A DNA stretch of 12,482 bases from JBBQKF01 sp964549475. Its GTDB lineage: Bacteria > Bacillota > Clostridia > Saccharofermentanales > UBA5734. Location of the stretch: contig CAZJXH010000096.1 in the NCBI GenBank assembly GCA_964549475.1, forward strand, positions 1 through 12,482, in the 5' to 3' direction. This document shows, piece after piece, positions 5,768-12,482 of this stretch. The position numbers and the translations under genes were made by a program. Positions within the stretch are counted from its first letter, which is position 1. Every line of letters starts with the position of its first letter. The notes beneath the pieces are model-generated. The model made no database searches and had not been told where the DNA came from. It saw nothing but the letters and a program-made list of their open reading frames with translations.

Positions 5768-7027
5768 AAAGAATATTATCTGCAATACGGGAAAGGAACG
5801 ATTCCATTCACCCCGCCGCACAGCCGGGAGATCCAGCTGATCGAGCCGAGAGTGCATCAAGCGGAGGACCAGCTGGCAGTGGTTCGCGATGCATTGAACC
5901 ATCCCATTCACAGCGCTTCTTTAAAGGAACTTTCAAAGGATGTCAAATCCATCCTGATTATAACCGACGATAATACCCGCCCGCTTCCGAGCAAAATTAC
6001 CATTCCAGCCATTCTGGAAGCGCTCGGTCGTCCCGCCTCCGAGTACGACATCACAATCCTGATTGCAACCGGCCTTCACCGGAAGATGACACCGGAAGAG
6101 ATTGTCGAGCAATTCGGGCGTGAAACAGTCGAAAACTATAAGATCGTGAATCATGTGGCGACTGACGAAAGCCAACTGGCTTATTATGGGAAAATGGAAT
6201 CGGGCAATGAATTATGGCTGAACCGGCTGGTTTTGGAAAGCGATCTGGTAATCGCCGAAGGGTTCATTGAAACGCACTTTTTTGCCGGATTCAGCGGCGG
6301 AAGAAAAAGCATCCTGCCGGGTGTGGCAGGAGCAGAAACCATCATGAAAAACCATAATCCGGTCAACATCGCCGATGTCCATTCTTGCGCAGCAAATCTG
6401 GATAAGAATCCCATTCATGCCGAATGCGTCGAAGCAGTGAAGAAAGCCAAACTCGGGTTCATCCTCAATGTCGCATTAAACAAAGAAAAAAAAATCATCG
6501 GTGCTTTTGCCGGGGATCCTGTTGATGCCCATCTGAAAGGATGCGAGTTTGTGAAAGAAACGATGTCGGTCAAGGTCCATTCGACGGATATCGTTGTTAC
6601 AAGCAACAACGGTTATCCGCTGGACCGGAACCTGTACCAGGTGGTCAAGGGAATCGACATTGCATCCAGAGTGGTCCCCCGGGGAGGTGTGATCATCGTG
6701 GCTGCCCAATGCCTTGACGGAGTCGGGCATAAATGCTTCAGGGAACTGATGCAAAGCGGATCGTCCATCGAGGCTCTGAATGCAAAATTGTCCGCACCGC
6801 CGAATGAGATCGACAAGTGGCAGGCGCAGATCCTTGCACGGGCTCTGCAAAAATGCACGATCATCCTGGTCAATGACACCATGAAAAAAGAAGAAGTGGA
6901 AAGCATGTTTTTTGTCTATGCCGCGAATATGGATGAAGCGCTTGAAATTGCTTTAAAGATTAAAGGAAAAGACGCCAGCATCAGCATAATCCCCGAGGGT
7001 CCCGTGGTGATTCCGGTGCTTGGTTAA
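5765..7027 (+). CDS. larA: LarA family nickel-pincer-dependent 2-hydroxyacid racemase/epimerase
   Basis: A 420-residue cytosolic protein of the lactate racemase family, which uses a covalently bound nickel-pincer nucleotide to interconvert 2-hydroxyacid stereoisomers by hydride transfer. Every catalytic residue I recall from Lactobacillus plantarum LarA is present at a constant offset of three: D69 and R72 (DDNTRPLP), H105 (GLHRK), H171 (ETHFFAG), K181 (GGRKSILPG, cofactor attachment) and H197 (MKNH). The substrate residues Y291, Q292 and K295 (NLYQVVKG) also match. The enzyme is therefore probably active and handles a small hydroxyacid. The next gene is a glycerate kinase, with its start 13 nt after this stop, so L-/D-glycerate is the inferred substrate; lactate or another acid cannot be excluded. 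LarB, LarC and LarE, needed to build the cofactor, are not in this window. Confidence 0.92.
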   Translation: MKEYYLQYGKGTIPFTPPHSREIQLIEPRVHQAEDQLAVVRDALNHPIHSASLKELSKDVKSILIITDDNTRPLPSKITIPAILEALGRPASEYDITILIATGLHRKMTPEEIVEQFGRETVENYKIVNHVATDESQLAYYGKMESGNELWLNRLVLESDLVIAEGFIETHFFAGFSGGRKSILPGVAGAETIMKNHNPVNIADVHSCAANLDKNPIHAECVEAVKKAKLGFILNVALNKEKKIIGAFAGDPVDAHLKGCEFVKETMSVKVHSTDIVVTSNNGYPLDRNLYQVVKGIDIASRVVPRGGVIIVAAQCLDGVGHKCFRELMQSGSSIEALNAKLSAPPNEIDKWQAQILARALQKCTIILVNDTMKKEEVESMFFVYAANMDEALEIALKIKGKDASISIIPEGPVVIPVLG

Positions 7028-7040
7028 GGAGGGTGGATTC

Positions 7041-8186
7041 ATGATTAAAAAAATTGTCATCGCACCAGATTCTTTTAAAGGAACAATGAGCTCCATCGAA
7101 GTGTGCAATATTGTGGAAAACGCTGTAAAATCCATATTCCCGGACATCAAGACGGTAAAGATCCCCATTGCGGACGGCGGGGAGGGAACAGTGGACGCTT
7201 TTTTATCAGCGATCGGCGGCGATCGGATCCATGCGAGAGTAAAAGGGCCGCTTTTTGGCGAAGTGGATGCTTTTTATGGAATCCTGCCGGATAAAACCAC
7301 TGCGGTGATTGAAATGGCAGCGGCCTCCGGACTCCCGCTGGCCGGAGACGATAAAGACCCCTGGCTGACGACGACATATGGCACGGGAGAACTCATGAAA
7401 AATGCGCTTTCCAGAGGGTGTCGAAAAATCATCATCGGGATCGGAGGCAGCGCAACAAATGACGGTGGCGTTGGAATGGCCGCCGCACTGGGCGTTCGAT
7501 TTCTCGATGCTTCCGGAAAGGAGATTCCACTGACCGGTGGCGGACTGGAAAAACTGCATCACATTGACCAGACGGACAGGGATCAAAGACTGGACGAGTG
7601 TGAGATCCTTGCAGCCTGCGATGTTGACAACCCGCTCTATGGACCATCGGGAGCAGCCTGCATTTTCGGACCGCAGAAAGGGGCAACCCCTGAAATGGTG
7701 GCATTTCTCGATAACAATCTGAAGCATTATGCAAATATAGTTCAGCAGGACCTTGGACTGGATGTGCAGGCGATTCCGGGTGCGGGTGCCGCCGGAGGGC
7801 TTGGCGCAGGCCTGGTGGCTTTTGCGGGAGCAAAGCTGATGCCGGGAATCCGGATTATCCTGGATACCGTGAATTTCGACCATATTATCGAAGATACCGA
7901 CTGGATCATCACCGGAGAAGGGAAAATCGACGGGCAGAGTCTGCGTGGCAAGGTTCCAATGGGCATTGCCGAAAGAGCGCTGAATAAAAATGTGCCTGTC
8001 ATCGCTGTCGTCGGAGATGTGGGCAATGATATCGAACAGGTATACAGCAAAGGAATCAGCGCGGTTTTCAGCATCAACCGAACGGCCATCCCTTTCAAAG
8101 AAGCAAAGCTTCGCTGCAAGTCCGATCTGTATGATACGGTTACGGACATCATGCGATTGCTGCGGACACAAAACGGCGTCGGATAA
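7041..8186 (+). CDS. glxK: Glycerate kinase (class I, GarK/GlxK type)
   Basis: A 381-residue cytosolic kinase that phosphorylates D-glycerate with ATP, normally to 2-phosphoglycerate in this class, feeding lower glycolysis. Family motifs appear in order: APDSFKGTMSS at the N-terminus (8-18), ADGGEGT (44-50), GIGGSATNDGGVGMAAALG, DVDNPLYGPSGAA, GAAGGLGAG and TGEGKIDGQSLRGK near the C-terminus. Length is normal. ATG 7041 is chosen over the in-frame TTG at 7020 because AAGGAGGG (7026-7033) lies 7 nt before it; that site overlaps the stop codon of the LarA gene, giving tight coupling. Pairing with a racemase suggests the operon lets the cell use both glycerate enantiomers. Confidence 0.95.
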   Translation: MIKKIVIAPDSFKGTMSSIEVCNIVENAVKSIFPDIKTVKIPIADGGEGTVDAFLSAIGGDRIHARVKGPLFGEVDAFYGILPDKTTAVIEMAAASGLPLAGDDKDPWLTTTYGTGELMKNALSRGCRKIIIGIGGSATNDGGVGMAAALGVRFLDASGKEIPLTGGGLEKLHHIDQTDRDQRLDECEILAACDVDNPLYGPSGAACIFGPQKGATPEMVAFLDNNLKHYANIVQQDLGLDVQAIPGAGAAGGLGAGLVAFAGAKLMPGIRIILDTVNFDHIIEDTDWIITGEGKIDGQSLRGKVPMGIAERALNKNVPVIAVVGDVGNDIEQVYSKGISAVFSINRTAIPFKEAKLRCKSDLYDTVTDIMRLLRTQNGVG

Positions 8187-8202
8187 TCAAGATTTGAAAG
8201 AC

Positions 8203-8234
8203 AATTCCTGCGAGGAGAGACTTTGCGGAATTTT
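8203..8234. terminator. Candidate terminator between convergent genes
   Basis: AATTCC (8203-8208) pairs with GGAATT (8227-8232), extended by GC/GC with one bulge, and is followed by a short T-run. It sits in the 47-nt gap between the glycerate kinase stop and the convergent AraC-type gene stop. The stem is short, so this is only a moderate call. Confidence 0.45.
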
Positions 8235-9136
8235 CACATACCCTGAAGTCTGCTCTGTTTCCTGAAAACCTTGGGACTCACCCCGAGCACCCGTTTAAAA
8301 AAGGCCGTGAAATTGCCTTCCGAGGCATATCCCATTTTTTCTGCGATCTCCCGGATGGGAAGATCGGAATTGACCAGCATGTCCTTTGCAGATTCGATCT
8401 GCCGCTCGATGTGCTTTTGTTTGAACGTCATATTGTATTTTTTCTTTAAGAAACGGTTCAACTGGCTGCTGCTTAAATGGATCAGCTCGCACAATTCCCT
8501 GGCTGCCGGTTTATAGTCATAATTCAAATCAAAAAAATTCTCGATGATGCTCAGTCTGTTTGCCAGATGCGTTTCGGACGACTGTGTGACAGACTTGTAT
8601 TTTTTCTCCATGGAGATTTCCCGGATGATATTGATGAATAACAGCGAAAACAGGGATTTCACCTTCATGTAATAACCAAGCGGCTTTTGCTTTAATTCAT
8701 ACTGGATCTCGCATATAAGAGGTTTTAGACGATTTGAATTTCTTGAATAGAAAAACGGGGTATTCGACAGGATCTCAACGAAACGTTTGATTTCCTCCTT
8801 TGAATATTCCGCTTCCGGATTGTTCGACAGTTCAAATTCAAATCGGCAGCTGTGCCGATGAATCGGATTCGAAATCTCCCCTTTCAGCTTATGGTAGACT
8901 CCTGCTTGAATAAGATAGAAGCTGTCCGGCGAAATTTCATACTGCGCATCGTCCGTAGAGATGATGCCCGAGCCTTCTGTGATAAAATGGAATTCAGAAG
9001 TGGCATGCCGGTGTCTCTCGCTCGACTGGTGTGTGTTATAATTAAAGAATGCAGAATTGATGATGACGTTGAACGACATCGGACCTACCTGGGTTGTGAT
9101 ATTCCACTCATTCGGGGAACTGCTGTGACTTTTCAT
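8234..9136 (-). CDS. AraC family transcriptional regulator with N-terminal cupin domain
   Basis: A 300-residue regulator. The N-terminal half (about 20-110) has the AraC-type sensor cupin, with ERHRHATSEFHFITEGSG (residues 40-57) as the His-rich strand that often binds a ligand. The C-terminal hundred residues hold two helix-turn-helix motifs: LCELIHLSSSQLNRFLKK and, at about 261-284, the canonical IREIAEKMGY followed by NFTAFFKRVLGVSP. Start: ATG at 9136-9134, preceded on the minus strand by AGGAG (9148-9144) with an 8-nt spacer. It is divergent from the ceramidase-like gene and its membrane partner, so it probably activates that pair. Ligand unknown. Confidence 0.93.
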   Translation of the reverse strand: MKSHSSSPNEWNITTQVGPMSFNVIINSAFFNYNTHQSSERHRHATSEFHFITEGSGIISTDDAQYEISPDSFYLIQAGVYHKLKGEISNPIHRHSCRFEFELSNNPEAEYSKEEIKRFVEILSNTPFFYSRNSNRLKPLICEIQYELKQKPLGYYMKVKSLFSLLFINIIREISMEKKYKSVTQSSETHLANRLSIIENFFDLNYDYKPAARELCELIHLSSSQLNRFLKKKYNMTFKQKHIERQIESAKDMLVNSDLPIREIAEKMGYASEGNFTAFFKRVLGVSPKVFRKQSRLQGM

Positions 9137-9176
9137 TCTTTCGCTCCTGCAGGATCTATTTTGGTATTCTACTTTG

Positions 9177-9205
9177 ATTGTATCTTTATTTGATGATTGT
9201 TACAA
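9177..9205 (-). promoter_or_regulatory. Probable promoter of the AraC-type regulator
   Basis: Read on the minus strand, TTGTAA (9205-9200), a 17-nt spacer and TACAAT (9182-9177) form a fair sigma-A promoter. Transcription would begin near 9170, about 35 nt before the start codon. Confidence 0.55.
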
Positions 9206-9279
9206 GCGAATTGAAAGAGAATCGGAAGAAAATTGAAGGGAATTATTAAAATCATGCATGTGTTTCTTTCAATCGCTGA

Positions 9280-9297
9280 TTTTTAACATGTTAAAAA
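9280..9297. promoter_or_regulatory. 18-bp perfect palindrome, possible operator
   Basis: TTTTTAACATGTTAAAAA is a perfect palindrome. It overlaps the expected -35 position (9289-9294) of the rightward promoter, and its centre lies 24 nt before the -10 box. A protein bound there would directly affect transcription of the ceramidase-like gene. AraC proteins commonly bind direct repeats, so another regulator may use it. Confidence 0.55.
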
Positions 9298-9317
9298 AGC
9301 AGAAAGAAGGGTATAAT
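9289..9317 (+). promoter_or_regulatory. Promoter of the ceramidase-like gene, weak -35
   Basis: A perfect -10 box TATAAT (9312-9317) is paired with a poor -35 TGTTAA (9289-9294) at 17 nt. A consensus -10 with a poor -35 is typical of activator-dependent promoters, which agrees with the divergent AraC-type gene. The transcript would start near 9324, leaving about 100 nt of leader. Confidence 0.6.
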
Positions 9318-9423
9318 AAGGAAAATAATCCGGTGCGGATTTTCTTATGATACACGGATATATGGCAAAGAAGGATCATACAGGTCTATCCTGATCAGAA
9401 TTGCCCTTTGAGAGGAGTCGTTC

Positions 9424-10758
9424 ATGATGAAAGAACAATTAAAATTAAAAGCCGGGGTTGGCAAGGTGGACATCTCGCCGAAACAAGGACTCGAGCTGGC
9501 AGGGTATCCCCACTGCCCCAGATACAACACCGGCGTCCATGACCCGCTTTATGCGGCATGCATCTACCTTGACGACGGCAATACGAAGATCGCTATCGTC
9601 ACCATGGACCTTCTTTTTTACTCCAAGAAATACGTCAAAGAATTAAGGGCAAAAGTGGAAGCCGCTTTAGGCATACCGGGGAAAAACATCATGCTTTGCT
9701 GTTCCCATACGCATTCCGCGCCATGGGCGGCGGGAAGGCTGGATCTTGAATCCCTGGAAAAAGGAATGAGCTCGGATCCGGAATACGTGGCAGATCTGCA
9801 GAACAAGCTTTTTGATCTGATTGCTGATGCAAGCAGAAATACATTTGATGCAAAAGTCGGCGTTGGCACAGGACATTGCGGCAGGGATCAGGGCGTGGGC
9901 GGAAACCGCCGCGAACCGTCAGGCCTTGCCGATCCGTCTGTGTGCGTGATCGGTGTCCAGAATGATAAAGGCGAATGGAAAGGCTGCCTGGTGGAATATG
10001 CGCTCCACCCGACTTTTATTCATGCGGAAAGCACCGTTGTCACAGCAGATTATCCAGGATATATCAAGAAATACCTGTCATGGACAAGACCGGGCATTGT
10101 GACCCTTTTTGCACAGGGCACCTCGGGAAACCAGAGCAGCAGATACTTCAGGGATGGACAGAACTACGAGGAAGCGTGCCGGGTTGGCACGACCATCGGC
10201 GTCGAGGTCAATCATGTGTTGAACAAGATGAATCTTCAATCCGACCTGAAACTGATGGTCCAGTCTTTGGAAACGGACTTGGAACTAAAGATCTATCCGC
10301 CCAAAGCGATCGCGGAGGCAAATGTAAAAAGGACAACGGACCGATTTCATGAACTGCAAAATGCAAACGCATCCTACATTGATGTAAGAAATGCGGAATT
10401 GAAAGTTTTTGGAGCGGAGGACATTCTTGGCTATATTATTCTGAAAGAAAAGGGAATCACTCCTGAATTGCTTTCGGATGAGGTTCCGATGGAGATACAG
10501 GTCATCGGCATCGGCGATCATCGGATCCTCGGACTGCAAGGCGAGGTTTTTGTTGAATTCGGCCTTCAAATAAAAAAAGACTCTCCGTATAAAAACACGT
10601 TTGTTTTTGAACTGGCAAACGGAGCGGCGCCGGGATATATCTATACGAAGGAGTCCTTGGCGGAAGGCGGCTATGAGACCGACACCTCCATGCTGGGAGA
10701 GAATTGCGGCGATATTCTCGTTCGTGCCGCAGAGAAACTGCTAAAAAAACAAGGATAA
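9424..10758 (+). CDS. Neutral/alkaline ceramidase-like metal hydrolase (N-terminal domain family)
   Basis: A 444-residue protein resembling the N-terminal catalytic domain of neutral ceramidases, zinc amidases. Candidate zinc ligands are H95/H97 (CCSHTHSAP), H195 (ALHPTFIH), E374 (LQGEVFVEF) and Y417 (EGGYETD), in the same order as the His, His, Glu, Tyr set of Pseudomonas ceramidase as I recall it. The segment aligned with the ceramidase nucleophile motif GDVSPN reads GTSGNQSS, so the Ser is not clearly in place. There is no signal peptide and the C-terminal domain of secreted ceramidases is absent, which suggests a cytosolic hydrolase of another substrate. AGGAG at 9413-9417 can serve ATG 9424 (6 nt) or ATG 9427 (9 nt). 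It is followed by a membrane transporter-like gene and faces an AraC-type regulator. Confidence 0.82.
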   Translation: MMKEQLKLKAGVGKVDISPKQGLELAGYPHCPRYNTGVHDPLYAACIYLDDGNTKIAIVTMDLLFYSKKYVKELRAKVEAALGIPGKNIMLCCSHTHSAPWAAGRLDLESLEKGMSSDPEYVADLQNKLFDLIADASRNTFDAKVGVGTGHCGRDQGVGGNRREPSGLADPSVCVIGVQNDKGEWKGCLVEYALHPTFIHAESTVVTADYPGYIKKYLSWTRPGIVTLFAQGTSGNQSSRYFRDGQNYEEACRVGTTIGVEVNHVLNKMNLQSDLKLMVQSLETDLELKIYPPKAIAEANVKRTTDRFHELQNANASYIDVRNAELKVFGAEDILGYIILKEKGITPELLSDEVPMEIQVIGIGDHRILGLQGEVFVEFGLQIKKDSPYKNTFVFELANGAAPGYIYTKESLAEGGYETDTSMLGENCGDILVRAAEKLLKKQG

Positions 10759-10839
10759 GGGCAGAGTACAAGATGTATTTATTTGCTCTATCTTTCTAGA
10801 GCGGAAAATCATGGATTGTATCACAGAGAATGGCAATAT

Positions 10840-11958
10840 ATGAAAAAACGTTCGACAGGAGAAGACACACTTGGCGCTAGTGTGATGATTATCGCTTCAA
10901 TCACAGGAGTCGGATTTTCATCCGGACAGGAGGTCTATCAGTTTTTCATCCGCTTCGGATGGAGGAGCTTTATTTCCGTACTGCTTTACCCCTTGTTGAT
11001 CGGCCTTTTTTCCTATGCCTTTTTATATGTGCAAAAAAAGAACAATACCGAAACATATGAGTCCATCATTGTCTCTTTCAACTGCAAACCGGTGAAGAAA
11101 ATGGTGGACCTGGTCATTACTTTTTTCATCTCGACGATCGTCATTTCGATGATCGCGGCAACCGGGACCATTGTACGGCAGCTCTTCTGGGTTCCGACCT
11201 ATGTTGGAAGCATCGTCTGTACCGTTGTGCTGATTGTAGCGGTTTTAGTAAAAAATATCTCGCTTGTTGCCGGATTCATGCGGATTGTAGTGCCTATTTT
11301 CGTGATCAGCATATGCCTGGTCTGCATCGCATCGTTTTTTCTACCCTCCCATGTGGCTGCGGCTCCTTCTGTGCATCCGTTCAGCCTCTGGGATAACTGG
11401 CTGGTCTACGGAATGATTTATATCTCTTATAATATGCTGATTATTTTCGGGGTCTTATCTTCTTTGAAGAATCGGATGAAATCCAACCGCCAGATCGGAT
11501 TCAGCTCGGTTTTCCCGCCTCTGGTGCTGTCCATCCTTATCTTATTGCAATTCTTAGCCATGATCCGGCAGACAGCCATCGAGGGGATCGGTGTATTGCC
11601 GATGGCACAGGTCGGGAAGATGATATCACCGGCCATTTCCTGTTTCTATTTAGTATCGCTTCTGCTCGCGGCCTGCTGTGCGGCAATTTCCTGCTTCTTC
11701 AGCACTTTCTGCCGGGTGGTGCGGATCAAGGGCCTGGCGCACATCCGGCACTGGGTTGTTGCGGTGGCTTTGACAGCGGCCTTTTTTGTGGCAAGCCGTG
11801 TCGGCTTTGTGAACATTGTATCGTATGTCTTTCCTCTTATTGGGTTTCTGGGCTGTTTTATCATGGCATTCCTGGTGATTTCTTTTTTCAGCACACGCAA
11901 GAAAGACAGGAAGAGGAAAGAAGGGAAACCGGCCGGTAAAATCGAACAGGCAGAATAG
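10840..11958 (+). CDS. ykvI: YkvI-like multi-spanning membrane protein
   Basis: A 372-residue integral membrane protein with about ten hydrophobic segments and a charged, Lys/Arg-rich C-terminal tail (RKKDRKRKEGK). The first segment contains GVGFSSGQEVYQFF (about 23-36), matching the GAGFASGQE signature of YkvI-type proteins, a LeuT-fold-like group of mostly unknown substrate. Transport of an amino acid or other small solute is inferred. ATG 10840 is used. A longer frame from TTG 10783 would add 19 polar residues without a convincing ribosome site, but the site before 10840 is also weak. The 81-nt gap from the ceramidase-like gene has no promoter or terminator, so the two are probably one operon. 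The protein could import the hydrolase substrate or export its product. Confidence 0.8.
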   Translation: MKKRSTGEDTLGASVMIIASITGVGFSSGQEVYQFFIRFGWRSFISVLLYPLLIGLFSYAFLYVQKKNNTETYESIIVSFNCKPVKKMVDLVITFFISTIVISMIAATGTIVRQLFWVPTYVGSIVCTVVLIVAVLVKNISLVAGFMRIVVPIFVISICLVCIASFFLPSHVAAAPSVHPFSLWDNWLVYGMIYISYNMLIIFGVLSSLKNRMKSNRQIGFSSVFPPLVLSILILLQFLAMIRQTAIEGIGVLPMAQVGKMISPAISCFYLVSLLLAACCAAISCFFSTFCRVVRIKGLAHIRHWVVAVALTAAFFVASRVGFVNIVSYVFPLIGFLGCFIMAFLVISFFSTRKKDRKRKEGKPAGKIEQAE

Positions 11959-11970
11959 GGCAGACAGAAT

Positions 11971-12002
11971 AAAATGTGCAAAACAAAAAATGTGCAAAAC
12001 AA
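11971..12002. repeat. Perfect 16-bp tandem duplication
   Basis: AAAATGTGCAAAACAA occurs twice without a gap (11971-11986 and 11987-12002), in the A-rich gap between the convergent membrane-protein genes. It may be a simple slippage product. No terminator hairpin was seen in 11959-12059. Confidence 0.85.
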
Positions 12003-12059
12003 TATATAAAAAAGAGAAAATAGAATAGCGGCAGAGTGGAACAAGCAGAAAACAAGCGG

Positions 12060-12482
12060 TTATTCGCGGAATTTAAAATTGATTTTTCCGGAATCGCTTT
12101 TCTTGAATTGCATGCCAAGATTCATTTTTATCGAAATCATTCGAATCAGAATGATGAGGAAAACACAAAAAAGCATGGCGATGCTTTTTGGAATATAAAG
12201 CCATAAAACGGTATAAACAATACATCCAATGATTGCTGCAAGCGCATAAATCTCCTTGTACAATACGATGGGCTTGCGGTTGACCAGGAGATCCCGAAGA
12301 ATCCCGCCCCCGATTCCGGTGATCACTCCCGTAAAAACGGATAAAAACAGGTTATGGGAATATCCTGCCTCAAACGCGGCATTTACTCCGATTATACAAA
12401 AGACACCCAACCCCGTGGCATCAAAAAGATTGATCAGAAATCGAAAGGTACTGCGCTTCAAGTGATGAAAGAAATTCGAGGC
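12060..12482 (-). CDS. UPF0126/TRIC-type membrane protein, C-terminal part (partial)
   Basis: The frame is open to the right edge, so the N-terminal part lies outside the window; 140 codons are visible before TAA. The segment FDATGLGVFCIIGVNAAF followed by GVITGIGGGILRDLL is the second of the two glycine-rich repeats typical of this family (also called glycine transporter or trimeric intracellular cation channel type). Three further hydrophobic segments follow. Family members are about 200 residues, so roughly the first third is missing. An in-frame TTG at 12461 should not be taken as the start, because coding continues upstream of it. The role is probably transport of a small solute or cation across the cytoplasmic membrane. 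It is convergent with the YkvI-like gene and not clearly linked to it. Confidence 0.85.
   Translation of the reverse strand, partial: ASNFFHHLKRSTFRFLINLFDATGLGVFCIIGVNAAFEAGYSHNLFLSVFTGVITGIGGGILRDLLVNRKPIVLYKEIYALAAIIGCIVYTVLWLYIPKSIAMLFCVFLIILIRMISIKMNLGMQFKKSDSGKINFKFRE

Noticed and set aside
7206..8171. Minus-strand frame of about 321 codons opposite the glycerate kinase
   Set aside because: Antisense shadow of a clear kinase gene, with no ribosome site or familiar motifs.
9327..9341. Small hairpin AATCCG-GTG-CGGATT followed by T-rich sequence as a terminator
   Set aside because: The stem is only 6 bp and begins right at the predicted transcript start, so early termination is unlikely; a chance or 5'-stabilising hairpin is as likely.
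9347..9394. 15-codon frame in the leader of the ceramidase-like gene as another leader peptide
   Set aside because: There is no Shine-Dalgarno before its ATG and no informative codon run.
10783..10839. TTG 10783 start for the YkvI-like protein, and the GCTCTA/TAGAGC hairpin at 10785-10802
   Set aside because: The extension is polar with no convincing ribosome site, and the hairpin lacks a T-run or other recognised function.

Overview
The window reads as a chromosomal stretch of a Gram-positive Bacillota bacterium, probably Clostridia-like. The signs are strong AAGGAGG-type ribosome binding sites, TTG starts, sigma-A type promoters, a GntR/FCD regulator, a PepV-like dipeptidase and a YkvI-type membrane protein. 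No phage, insertion sequence, CRISPR array or RNA gene was recognised. Base composition is uneven. The dipeptidase and the spacer after it are AT-rich, while the O-acetylhomoserine sulfhydrylase gene is clearly GC-rich (39 of 60 bases in 3961-4020).

Layout. (1) 2-1660: the 3' end of a peptide ABC transporter ATPase gene, followed 18 nt later by a PepV-like M20 dipeptidase. This looks like a peptide uptake and degradation unit. The dipeptidase has Tyr where the family has its metal-bridging Asp. (2) 1661-1995: a spacer holding a perfect 31-bp inverted repeat of REP-like appearance and then a strong promoter. (3) 1919-4760: a sulfur-assimilation operon with cysK and an O-acetylhomoserine sulfhydrylase gene (metY), closed by a good intrinsic terminator. 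Each gene is preceded by a short reading frame with its own Shine-Dalgarno sequence and a run of cysteine codons: Cys-Cys before cysK and Cys-Cys-Cys before metY. Neither enzyme contains any cysteine. This is the strongest candidate in the window for an undescribed system: paired cysteine-sensing leader peptides in one operon.

(4) 4817-8186: promoter, three 17-bp direct repeats, a GntR/FCD regulator, a LarA-family nickel-pincer racemase and a class I glycerate kinase. The order suggests a regulated 2-hydroxyacid pathway in which the racemase supplies D-glycerate to the kinase. (5) 8234-11958: a divergently transcribed AraC-type regulator facing a neutral-ceramidase-like protein, followed by a YkvI-like multi-spanning membrane protein. 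The divergent spacer has a promoter on each side and an 18-bp perfect palindrome. (6) 12060-12482, minus strand: the C-terminal part of a UPF0126/TRIC-type membrane protein, cut by the window edge.

All functions are read from motifs and context. No database search was possible.
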